From positions 1 through 64,000 of the forward strand of contig WYBX01000077.1 of the NCBI GenBank assembly GCA_011525695.1: DNA of 64,000 nt, read 5' to 3'. Shown piece after piece: positions 8,349 through 15,651 of the stretch (the first letter of the stretch is position 1; each line of letters begins with the position of its first letter). The position numbers and the translations under genes are program-made. The notes under the pieces were generated by a model. That model saw nothing but the letters and a program-made list of their open reading frames with translations, was not told the origin of the DNA and ran no database searches. The stretch comes from Verrucomicrobiia bacterium. GTDB taxonomy: Bacteria > Verrucomicrobiota > Verrucomicrobiia > Opitutales > Opitutaceae.

Positions 8349-9452
8349 CTACCGCGTCGCCGGAGGCACAGGTTGCGGCGTCCGCTTCAGATCGCCGCCC
8401 GCCAGATCGTCCCAGGAATAATAGTGGAAGACTCCGTTCTCCGACATGGCTACGAACAGCCCGTTGGGAAATCCGGGCAGCGCGACACTGGTCACTTCGC
8501 TCCCGTCGCTGCCATCGGTCGATACGGTGACTGACTTGATGAAGGCATGCTCGTGCGGGTTTGCCGCCGTGCCCTCGCGCCTGAAAATGCGAAACATGTT
8601 GTTCTGCTGGTCGGAGACGAGGATGTAGCCGGTGCCCGGGCCGGTCGGGTAAATCGAGATCCCCTCGCGGTCCTCGGCGAAGCCGTCGCGGCCAAACACC
8701 GCGATTTCCTCGTCCGAGTCGTCCGCCAGTGGATCCGCATGCCACTTTCGAATGCCAAAGTTCTCGTCGCTGTAATAAACGTACCCGAGTTCCTGGTCGA
8801 CCGCGATCGCCTCGATCTCCTTCTTCCCGCTCCATTCGCCGAAGGCGCGGGTGAACACGCCCCGGACGGTTCCGGTCCCGTCATCCACCAGCCGGTACTG
8901 GTGCAGATATCCCTGGCTCGGTGCCTGGAAATCGGACCGGCTCACGATCGCGAACAGCGCACCATCGGATGGCCGGGTATACAGTGCAATCCCCATGCAA
9001 TCCCGCGCGAGCTCCCCCTCGAACACGGGGATTCCGCCACCATCGATCGGCGCCATGTCCGGCAGCCGATAAACCCGCAGCCGGTGGCCGTAGCGTTCGG
9101 TCGTCACCGCCACATCGGTCGGCACACCGCCAACCATCAGATCATAGGCCACGTCGACATTGTTCGGCCGGACGATCCCCCGGACGACCTTGTCCGGGTG
9201 AATCTTGCCGTCCAGGCCATAGACATACAAAGCACCGTCGGCATCCTTGTCGGTGCCAATGATGAGACTGCCGGCCGGGTTCGCGCGATTGATCCAGATT
9301 GCCGGATCGTCAGTGTCATGCCTCGTCGGCTCGGTGACGAGCCGGGGCTTGATGGGAGCCGAACTGGCTGGAGTGGCCGCACCGGCAGCCAAGGGAGCGA
9401 GTGCGAGCAGCAGGGCGAGGAGGGGGAGGGTTTGTCTTGAGGAAGAATTCAT
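8349..9452 (-). CDS. Beta-propeller phytase (3-phytase)
   Basis: About 367 residues: a signal peptide (LPLLALLLALAPLAAGAA) and then the six-bladed beta-propeller phytase fold. Recognisable segments are HDTDDPAIWINRANPAGS, IIGTDKDADGALYVYGLDGK and RPNNVDVAYD in the first blades, and EAIAVDQELGYVYYSDEN with GISIYPTGPGTGYILVSDQ later; these carry the calcium-binding acidic residues of the family. It removes phosphate from phytate outside the cell or in the periplasm. A LacI-type operator at 9542-9555 lies about 90 bases upstream, tying it to the inositol genes. Confidence 0.93.
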   Translation of the reverse strand: MNSSSRQTLPLLALLLALAPLAAGAATPASSAPIKPRLVTEPTRHDTDDPAIWINRANPAGSLIIGTDKDADGALYVYGLDGKIHPDKVVRGIVRPNNVDVAYDLMVGGVPTDVAVTTERYGHRLRVYRLPDMAPIDGGGIPVFEGELARDCMGIALYTRPSDGALFAIVSRSDFQAPSQGYLHQYRLVDDGTGTVRGVFTRAFGEWSGKKEIEAIAVDQELGYVYYSDENFGIRKWHADPLADDSDEEIAVFGRDGFAEDREGISIYPTGPGTGYILVSDQQNNMFRIFRREGTAANPHEHAFIKSVTVSTDGSDGSEVTSVALPGFPNGLFVAMSENGVFHYYSWDDLAGGDLKRTPQPVPPATR

Positions 9453-9541
9453 GGGCGGAGGTGCGAAGGCGGATTGAGTGTGAATGACGGCCCCAGCTTA
9501 GAGGAGCTGCCATGATGCGAAGATTACGGCCGCGGGGATTC

Positions 9542-9555
9542 TGAAATCGTTTACA
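9542..9555. promoter_or_regulatory. LacI-type operator upstream of the phytase gene
   Basis: TGAAATCGTTTACA in the 115-base gap between the phytase start at 9452 and the stop of the inositol dehydrogenase gene at 9568. Confidence 0.7.
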
Positions 9556-9567
9556 GCGAAACCAGCC

Positions 9568-10587
9568 TCAGCCGCCGATCTCCGCCACCTTCACCGGACG
9601 GTGCTCGTCATGGGAACGCCGCGCCGCGCGGCCAATCTGCACCGGAATCTTCGCATCGATCCCCGTCACCGGCGGCTCCCCGTCCTCCACGATGCAGCGG
9701 ATGAATTCGCGCATCTCCCGCACGTAGGAGTCGACATACCGGTCCATGAAGAAATTCAGCGGCAGGTCTTCCGCCACCGACGCCGGCCCGCTGATCTTCG
9801 CCGTGTTGGGCGTGTTGTTCGCCGTCTGGACCATGCCTCCGGAGCCGAAGACCTCCACCCGTTGATCGTAACCGAAGACCGCCTTCCGGCTGTTGTCGAT
9901 GGTGCCGATGACCCCGTTGGCAAACTTGAGCGTGACCACGGCAGTGTCGAAATCCCCGGCCGCACCAATGGCCGGATCGACCCTTACCGCGGCGAGCGTA
10001 AACACCTCCTCCACTTCGCTGCCGATGAGGAACCGCGCCATGTCGAAATCGTGGATCATCATGTCGAGGAAGATCCCACCGGAGACCTTGACATACGCCA
10101 CTGGCGGCGGAGCGGGATCCCGGCTCGTGATGTGCAGGATGTGCGGTTCACCGATCGTCCCGGCTCGAATCGCCTCCCACACCCGGCGATAATTGGCGTC
10201 GAACCGCCGGTTGAAGCCGATCTGGAGCTTCACGCCGGCGCGGCGCACGGCGGCGAGGGCGTCGTCGATCACGGCAAGATCGAGGGCGATGGGTTTCTCG
10301 CAAAAGATGTGTTTCCCGCGCGCTGCCGCCTCCGAGATCATCCGCGCATGGGTGTCCGTGCTCGAGCAAATCGCCACCGCGTCGATTTTCGGGTCGTCCA
10401 GCAACCGGCGATAATCGTCGGTGCATACCGGGATGTTGAAATCGGCCGCACATTTCTGCGCCGCCGCCTTGACGACGTCCGACACGCCCGCCACCTCGGC
10501 TCCCGGAATCCGAAACGCGAGATGCTCCGTGTGGAGCCGCCCAATCCGGCCTGTGCCGATGACACCGATACGAATTTTGTTACTCAT
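9568..10587 (-). CDS. iolG: Inositol 2-dehydrogenase (Gfo/Idh/MocA family), copy 1
   Basis: About 339 residues. Rossmann motif GVIGTGRIGRLH at residues 8-19, FCEKP with catalytic Lys98, and GIFLDMMIHDFD with Asp175 and His179, matching the Lys-Asp-His set of bacterial IolG. The expected reaction is NAD-dependent oxidation of myo-inositol to 2-keto-myo-inositol (scyllo-inosose). The ATG at 10587 (MSNKIRIGVIG) is chosen; the longer ORF to 10680 would run into an intergenic repeat. It is downstream of the iolO-like gene on the same strand. The family also acts on other polyols, but the gene neighbourhood favours inositol. Confidence 0.87.
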   Translation of the reverse strand: MSNKIRIGVIGTGRIGRLHTEHLAFRIPGAEVAGVSDVVKAAAQKCAADFNIPVCTDDYRRLLDDPKIDAVAICSSTDTHARMISEAAARGKHIFCEKPIALDLAVIDDALAAVRRAGVKLQIGFNRRFDANYRRVWEAIRAGTIGEPHILHITSRDPAPPPVAYVKVSGGIFLDMMIHDFDMARFLIGSEVEEVFTLAAVRVDPAIGAAGDFDTAVVTLKFANGVIGTIDNSRKAVFGYDQRVEVFGSGGMVQTANNTPNTAKISGPASVAEDLPLNFFMDRYVDSYVREMREFIRCIVEDGEPPVTGIDAKIPVQIGRAARRSHDEHRPVKVAEIGG

Positions 10588-10672
10588 ACGAAAAATGGAT
10601 GCCCACTTTCGGTTGGGCTGCCGCAATATGCCAATATCGAACCACTTCGTCGCGAGCCGCGACGATTTTGAT

Positions 10673-10743
10673 GGCCGCAAAAAAGCGCAGGAGGCGCAAA
10701 GAAGAGATTGGACCCTTTGCGAACCTTGAGCCTTTTTGCGGCC
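10673..10743. repeat. Imperfect 29-bp inverted repeat between iolO-like and iolG genes
   Basis: The left arm at 10673-10701 begins GGCCGCAAAAAAGCGCAGG and the right arm at 10715-10743 ends CCTTTTTGCGGCC, with a 13-base loop. About 23 of 29 positions pair, including a perfect outer 11 bp. It fills much of the 213-base gap between the two genes and could be an intercistronic hairpin, a terminator or a REP-like element. Confidence 0.65.
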
Positions 10744-10800
10744 AAATGCATGGGTTGAACTTTCGTTGCGGCCAACGTGCCGCGGCAGGAAGTGTTCCGG

Positions 10801-11616
10801 TTAAGGGGCGAGCAGCGGGGCCAGGTAAGCCATCGTGGCGCGCAGATCCGTCGCCAGATCCTGGCGCACGTTGCCCTCGATTGCCACGCGTCCGCTGTAA
10901 CCGGTGGCCTGCAGCGCGGTGAGGAATGCCGAAAAATCAAACTTGCCCAGTCCGGGGAAAAGCCGGTTCTCGTCCGACAGATGCAGCGAGGGAATATGCG
11001 CGGCATTGCGGCTCAGCGTCCCAATCATGTCCGCCTCCTCGATCACCATGTGATAGGTGTCGGGCAGGACCCGGGCCTGGCGTGCACCGCAGGTTGCGAT
11101 TAACTCAACGGCCTGATCAACGGTGTTTGCGACCACCGTCTCCTGGTGGTTCGTCGCCTCGACCAGCACCAGGACGTTTCTTTCGTCCGCGGCCGGCATG
11201 ATTTCCGCCAGGGAACGGGTGAACTGCCGGCGCGCCGCCATGCCGTCCGCCGCGGGCCCGCCCTTGAGCAGCCCGATGATCATTCCCGTGTCGGGGCTGC
11301 CAATCCACTCGATCATGTTCCGGCACGCCGCCACGGAACGCCGCCGCACCTCCTCGTCGGGATGGGAGAGCGAAAGACCCATCCGGCGGGCAGTCAGCCC
11401 GGTCGCGAACATCGAGAACCTCAGGTCGAACGAGCCGAGGAACTCGACCACCGCGTCAAAGTGAAAATTCTTCGGCTCACTCAGGTTCAGTTCGATCCCC
11501 CAGAAGCCCAACTCGCGCAGCAACGCGAGCAGCGCGCGAAACTCGCGGTTCTCGCGATAATCGTCCGGCAGGACGGTCTGGAGCGATAGCGGGTAGCGAA
11601 AGCGGGTGGCGCTCAT
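10801..11616 (-). CDS. iolO: TIM-barrel sugar epimerase, probable 5-keto-L-gluconate epimerase (IolO-like)
   Basis: About 271 residues of the AP-endonuclease-2-like sugar isomerase/epimerase fold. The metal and catalytic residues appear in order: LVEATNH with Glu153, LPDTYHM with Asp186, LHLSDEN with His212 and AIEGN with Glu247. In Thermotoga maritima IolO converts 5-keto-L-gluconate to D-tagaturonate. The assignment here rests on the fold plus its place directly after IolM- and IolN-like genes; the family has many substrates, so an IolE- or IolI-type isomerase remains possible. Confidence 0.75.
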   Translation of the reverse strand: MSATRFRYPLSLQTVLPDDYRENREFRALLALLRELGFWGIELNLSEPKNFHFDAVVEFLGSFDLRFSMFATGLTARRMGLSLSHPDEEVRRRSVAACRNMIEWIGSPDTGMIIGLLKGGPAADGMAARRQFTRSLAEIMPAADERNVLVLVEATNHQETVVANTVDQAVELIATCGARQARVLPDTYHMVIEEADMIGTLSRNAAHIPSLHLSDENRLFPGLGKFDFSAFLTALQATGYSGRVAIEGNVRQDLATDLRATMAYLAPLLAP

Positions 11617-11642
11617 GGTGGACGGCTGGCCCCGACGGAGAG

Positions 11643-11671
11643 GCGGCGGCGCCGTCAGGTGGCGCCGCCGC
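11643..11671. other. Strong intercistronic hairpin between iolN-like and iolO-like genes
   Basis: Perfect 11-bp G+C stem: GCGGCGGCGCC at 11643-11653 pairs with GGCGCCGCCGC at 11661-11671 around a 7-base loop. No T run follows on the minus strand, so it is more likely an RNA-stability or partial attenuation element than a full terminator. Confidence 0.6.
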
Positions 11672-11686
11672 GTTTCCCTTGTCCAA

Positions 11687-12838
11687 CTAACCCTTGGTGA
11701 ACGGCCCCAGCTGGGGCAGTTCGTAAACCGACTTCCAGCCGGGCGAGCCCGGCTCCTTCAGGAACGGCTCCAGATCCTTCGGATCGCGCAGCGTGATCTG
11801 ATCGATCGGCGGCAGCTTGCCCGACGGATACGCATCGAGAATCTGGTCGATGCACAGTGTCAGGTAGGACAGGATTGCCGCGATCGGGCGTTTGGCCTTT
11901 TCCGCGGTCGCCAGCGAGGGCTCGCCGACCACGCCGCCGGGCGTGCCGCGGCGTTCAATCGCGAAGTGCCCCTCGCCCTCCGACCAGCGGTGCGGCCGCC
12001 GCCAGGGATCGACCGAGCTGTCGAAGTGACCGCCGGGGAGGAAGGTCTTCCCGCGCTCGTCCTTCACATACTTCATGTCGATCATGTCGGGGAACAGCAG
12101 CAGGCCGACCGCCGTCTCGCTCTCGTCCGCGTGGATGAACGTCGTCTCGAGCGAATCCGGCCGATCCACCGGGATGAAGAACTCCCGGATGGCCCGGTGC
12201 CAGTCCATCACCTGGTAGATGCCCGGCAGCTGGAACCGCTTGCAGAATTCGTGCAGCGCCGTCTCCAGCATCCAGAGCTGGCCATGGTTGTTGATGATGA
12301 TCTGCTTGCGGTAACCGTCGTTCCAGAGCCCGAGCATCACGTAGACCAGCGTCTCGACCACGACTTCCTGCGGCACCATGACCGTCCCCGGCATGCCGAG
12401 GTGGTGGTAGGGGTGCCCGCCGTAATTGAGCGGTGGATGCGCGATGTTGACCTCGCGGCCCTTTTTCGCGCTGTGGCGCCGGACGGCCTCGCAGATTTGC
12501 GTGACCATGAACGTGTCCACGCCGCTGTTGGCATGCTCGCCATGGTTCTCGGTGGTGCTGACCGGGATCAGCACCACGTCGTTCTTCCGGCGCTTGGCAT
12601 TCTGGATCGCGCGGGGCGTGTTCTGGATGTAACAGCCACCCTTGCCGAGTTCGGACGGCGACGGGACGTCGTACTCCTTCAGGATTGCATCGATGTCCGC
12701 CATCGGCGCCTCGAAGATCCGCTTTTTCATCCGCCCGACCTCGGTGTCCTCGAAGACGATGAGCGGATGGCTCGTCGTCATGAACTTCGGCCGCTCGCCC
12801 TTTGGCACGGCTTTTGGCGCGGTTTTGGGCTTGGTCAT
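11687..12838 (-). CDS. iolN: Creatininase-fold hydrolase, probable 3-dehydro-scyllo-inosose hydrolase (IolN-like)
   Basis: About 383 residues. Creatininase-family metal motifs are present: TENHGEHANSGVDTF (Glu97, His99, Asp108), INNHGQLW near residue 185 and HADESET near residue 240. After an inositol dehydrogenase and an IolM-like dehydrogenase, the best fit is the ring-opening hydrolase of the Thermotoga-type pathway that forms 5-keto-L-gluconate. The ATG at 12838 overlaps the upstream stop as ATGA, so translation is probably coupled; the open frame extends to 13042 only as an out-of-frame shadow of that gene. A creatinine amidohydrolase proper is less likely in this setting. Confidence 0.8.
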   Translation of the reverse strand: MTKPKTAPKAVPKGERPKFMTTSHPLIVFEDTEVGRMKKRIFEAPMADIDAILKEYDVPSPSELGKGGCYIQNTPRAIQNAKRRKNDVVLIPVSTTENHGEHANSGVDTFMVTQICEAVRRHSAKKGREVNIAHPPLNYGGHPYHHLGMPGTVMVPQEVVVETLVYVMLGLWNDGYRKQIIINNHGQLWMLETALHEFCKRFQLPGIYQVMDWHRAIREFFIPVDRPDSLETTFIHADESETAVGLLLFPDMIDMKYVKDERGKTFLPGGHFDSSVDPWRRPHRWSEGEGHFAIERRGTPGGVVGEPSLATAEKAKRPIAAILSYLTLCIDQILDAYPSGKLPPIDQITLRDPKDLEPFLKEPGSPGWKSVYELPQLGPFTKG

Positions 12839-14112
12839 ACGAGGACTTTCTCCCTGGCGGCCTGGGGCTGGGCGGCCTTGGCGGAGGACGCTGCCGTCCC
12901 GCCGCTGGCGAGGCCGGGCTCGGTGCAGCTGATCTTGCATTCCTTCCGGTCGGTCTGCAGCCGGATGATGTTGTCGGGAACCTCGGCGAGCGAGATTTCC
13001 TTGGTGATCATGGGCAGCATGTTCATCCCGTTGGCCATGCACTGGATGACGTGCGGGAAGGTGCCGTCGCCGGAGTGGCCCTGCGTGCCGACAATCTGCG
13101 CGCGGCGCACCTGCAGGACCTCGCCGGTCACCGGGATCTTGGCATCGGCGCGCGCGACGATAACAACGGTCGCGTTGAGCGCACGGCCCTCCCAGATGCA
13201 GGCTTCAATCTGCGGGTAAACCGTGGTGGGAAGCCCCGTGGCCTCGAGATAGAGCTTGGCGCCCATCCCGTGGGTGATTTCGAGCACCCGCTCCTTCATG
13301 TCTTCCTTCAGCGGATTGATCACGACGTCGGCACCGAGCTTCAGGCCCACCGCGGCGCGCGCGGGCTCTGGCTCGGACAGGATGACCTTGGCGGCGCCGG
13401 CCCGTTTCAGGATGGCACAGGCCGCGAGCCCGATCGGACCCGATCCGCAGATGACGACATTGTCACCGGCCTTGATTCCGCCACCGCGGACGATCACGCC
13501 GGTGTAGGCGACGCAGGTCGGCTCGACCATGCTGCCAAGCCGGAACACGTCCTTCTCGGAATAATGCTCGCGCAGGGGATCCAGGCTCCACAACAGCCGA
13601 TCCGGCACCACCAGGTATTTCGTGAAGCCGCCGTTGATGTTGAAGCCGATCTCATCGAGCCGCTCGCAATGATTCGGGAAGCCATCCGCACAGGGCTGGC
13701 ACGAGCCGCACCAGACCATCTCCTCGGTGCACACTGCCTCGCCACCCTTGAAGGGCTTGTTCGTCACCTTGTTCCTGGCCCCGGGTCCGAAGTCCCGGAC
13801 AATGCCCGATAGCTCGTGGCCCAGCGTGCAGGGAAAACCCGTGAGGCCGGGATAAAGGATGTACCCGTCCTTGTCGGCCTGCGCCATGTGGACATCGCTG
13901 CCGCAGATGCCGCACTGCTTCACCTCGATCAGGACCTCCTTGGGTCCCGGCTTCGGGATCGGCACCTCCTCGATCACGAGGCGCGGGTTGCGCCAGACCC
14001 GGCTGCCCAGGTACGTTTGCGTCTTGTCGACGTCCTTGGAGCCAAGCTTGAAGCCCGGCCGGGGATCCCAGTCGGCGTAAAGCCGGACTGCCTTCATTGT
14101 GTTAGTGCTCAT
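12835..14112 (-). CDS. iolM: Zinc-dependent dehydrogenase, probable scyllo-inosose 3-dehydrogenase (IolM-like)
   Basis: About 425 residues of the zinc alcohol-dehydrogenase (MDR) family. It has an extended N-terminus (MKAVRLYADWDPRPGFKLGS) resembling that remembered for Thermotoga IolM. Catalytic-zinc residues are Cys70 in QCGICGSD and His99-Glu100 in LGHEL; the structural-zinc Cys set lies at 135, 138, 141 and 149. The cofactor motif CGSGPIGLAA follows near residue 220. It should oxidise 2-keto-myo-inositol to a diketo-inositol with NAD. An AAGGAG ribosome site lies 6 bases before the ATG at 14112, and two LacI-type operators lie further upstream. Confidence 0.85.
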   Translation of the reverse strand: MSTNTMKAVRLYADWDPRPGFKLGSKDVDKTQTYLGSRVWRNPRLVIEEVPIPKPGPKEVLIEVKQCGICGSDVHMAQADKDGYILYPGLTGFPCTLGHELSGIVRDFGPGARNKVTNKPFKGGEAVCTEEMVWCGSCQPCADGFPNHCERLDEIGFNINGGFTKYLVVPDRLLWSLDPLREHYSEKDVFRLGSMVEPTCVAYTGVIVRGGGIKAGDNVVICGSGPIGLAACAILKRAGAAKVILSEPEPARAAVGLKLGADVVINPLKEDMKERVLEITHGMGAKLYLEATGLPTTVYPQIEACIWEGRALNATVVIVARADAKIPVTGEVLQVRRAQIVGTQGHSGDGTFPHVIQCMANGMNMLPMITKEISLAEVPDNIIRLQTDRKECKISCTEPGLASGGTAASSAKAAQPQAAREKVLV

Positions 14113-14138
14113 GTGCGACTCCTTGCAGGATGCTGATT

Positions 14139-14152
14139 TGTAAACGTTTCCA
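14139..14152. promoter_or_regulatory. LacI-type operator, proximal site before iolM
   Basis: TGTAAACGTTTCCA, starting 27 bases upstream of the iolM ATG and close to its ribosome-binding site. It differs by one base from the palindromic consensus. Confidence 0.75.
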
Positions 14153-14297
14153 GATCGGACCCGTCCGCTGGAGGTTCAACTCCAGATTCCGGGTCGCAAA
14201 AGGGTGAGGGGTTGGGAGGTGCCGGGCCGGGCCACGCTGTGAAGTCGGGGGCGGGGCGAAGGCGACGGCGGGGCTGACCGGGGTGTGTTCAATTTGA

Positions 14298-14311
14298 TGT
14301 AAACGATTACA
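14298..14311. promoter_or_regulatory. LacI-type operator, distal site before iolM
   Basis: TGTAAACGATTACA, identical over 14 bases to the site at 15462-15475. It is 159 bases from the proximal site, a spacing that could allow looping. The remaining gap 14113-14395 holds nothing else I recognise. Confidence 0.75.
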
Positions 14312-14395
14312 TAAACGAGCGCGCCGGAGTAAAGAAAAATCCGGCACGGCCGCCATCGCTGACCCAAACTGCCCGCCGACCGGCGGTTGCCGACG

Positions 14396-15406
14396 TCATG
14401 GGGCCACCTTTTCGAGCCGGCCACTGTGCCATGACCGGGTTGCCGCCATCGCAATCTTCTGCGCCGCAATCCCATCATCGCAGTTGATCGGCGCCGGACG
14501 CCCCAGCCGCACATTGTCCACGAAATTCTGCAGCTGGCTGAGGTAGGCCTGCTCGAACCGCTCGTAAAACCCCGGGATCGTGTCATGCGCGATCACGCCC
14601 TCCGTCATGACCCGGACCGCGGTCTCCCGATCATAGCCGATCTGGATGGTCCCCTTGGTCCCGACAATCTCCGTGTGGATGCCGTATCCGTAGATGCCGG
14701 TCCGGCTGAGATGCACCTCGCCGATGTTCCCATTGGCGAAATTCAAGAGGGTGATGCCGTTCTCCGCATCCCCCACCCGTCCAATCTCCGGATACGCCGT
14801 CGAGCTGCCGACGCTGAACACACTCGTCACCTCGCCCATGAACCAGCGCGCGATGTCGAAGTCGTGCACGCCCATGTCCATGAACAGTCCGCCACTGTTC
14901 TCCGGCCGCACGAAATCGACCGGCGGCGGAAACGGATCCTTGGCCGTGCCCTTGAAGAGGATCGGCTGGCCGATCGCACCGTCGTCAATCCGCCGCTTGG
15001 CCGCGGCATAGGCCCGGTCGAAACGACGCATCAGCCCCAGCTGGAAAAACACGCCCTGTTTCGCCACGGCGGCCTTCATCGCCCGTGCCTCCTTGAGATC
15101 GAGCGACAGCGGCTTTTCGCAGAAGATCGCCTTACCCGCCTTCGCCGCCGCCAGCACCACCGTTCCGTGCAGCTTGGTCGGCGTCATCACCACGACGGCA
15201 TCCACATCGGGATCCCCGAGCAGTTCCTCGTGCCCGCCATAGACCTTGGTCGCGCCGGTCTCGGCGGCGATCGCCCTGGCCACCTTGGGCCGCACGTCGG
15301 CTACGGCGTGGAGCCGCGCGCCCGGAACCCGGGACGAGAGATAGCGGGCGTACTGGCTGCCCAGGCGGCCGAGGCCGACGACGCCGGTGTTGAGGATGGT
15401 TTTCAT
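14396..15406 (-). CDS. Inositol 2-dehydrogenase-like oxidoreductase (Gfo/Idh/MocA family), copy 2
   Basis: About 336 residues with GVVGLGRLGSQYA at residues 8-20, FCEKP with Lys98, and GLFMDMGVHDFD with Asp177 and His181. The same catalytic set as the copy at 9568-10587 is kept, but the two are clearly divergent. It may take a different inositol isomer such as scyllo-inositol, or provide the first step for the genes that follow. The ATG at 15406 is chosen; the ORF to 15550 would read through the operator at 15462-15475. It is transcribed toward iolM and divergently from the aldehyde dehydrogenase gene. Confidence 0.85.
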   Translation of the reverse strand: MKTILNTGVVGLGRLGSQYARYLSSRVPGARLHAVADVRPKVARAIAAETGATKVYGGHEELLGDPDVDAVVVMTPTKLHGTVVLAAAKAGKAIFCEKPLSLDLKEARAMKAAVAKQGVFFQLGLMRRFDRAYAAAKRRIDDGAIGQPILFKGTAKDPFPPPVDFVRPENSGGLFMDMGVHDFDIARWFMGEVTSVFSVGSSTAYPEIGRVGDAENGITLLNFANGNIGEVHLSRTGIYGYGIHTEIVGTKGTIQIGYDRETAVRVMTEGVIAHDTIPGFYERFEQAYLSQLQNFVDNVRLGRPAPINCDDGIAAQKIAMAATRSWHSGRLEKVAP

Positions 15407-15461
15407 GGTCGACGCTGGAGGGAGGAATGACACGGGCGGAATCGGGATTCGATCCGCTCGA

Positions 15462-15475
15462 TGTAAACGATTACA
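15462..15475. promoter_or_regulatory. LacI-type operator in the divergent iolG2/mmsA promoter region
   Basis: TGTAAACGATTACA, 56 bases upstream of the iolG2 ATG and on the other side of the gap from the aldehyde dehydrogenase gene. One bound repressor could control both directions. Confidence 0.75.
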
Positions 15476-15651
15476 AAACTCGGATGGCTTCGGTAAAGTC
15501 AAATACCGAACCCGGGCGGCCCACGGCGTAACGCAAGGCGTCCCGGGCACTTGCGACTATTAATCCCCAGCCTTGCACGCCTCGCGATCGGCGGCTTTAA
15601 GCCATGTCCGCCTCTTCCGCGTTCCGACGACGGTTCCCCAAAAACCTTCCC

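Noticed and set aside
10672..10744. Rho-independent terminator in the iolO-iolG gap
   Set aside because: The hairpin is strong but no T run follows in the transcribed direction, so it is listed as an inverted repeat only.
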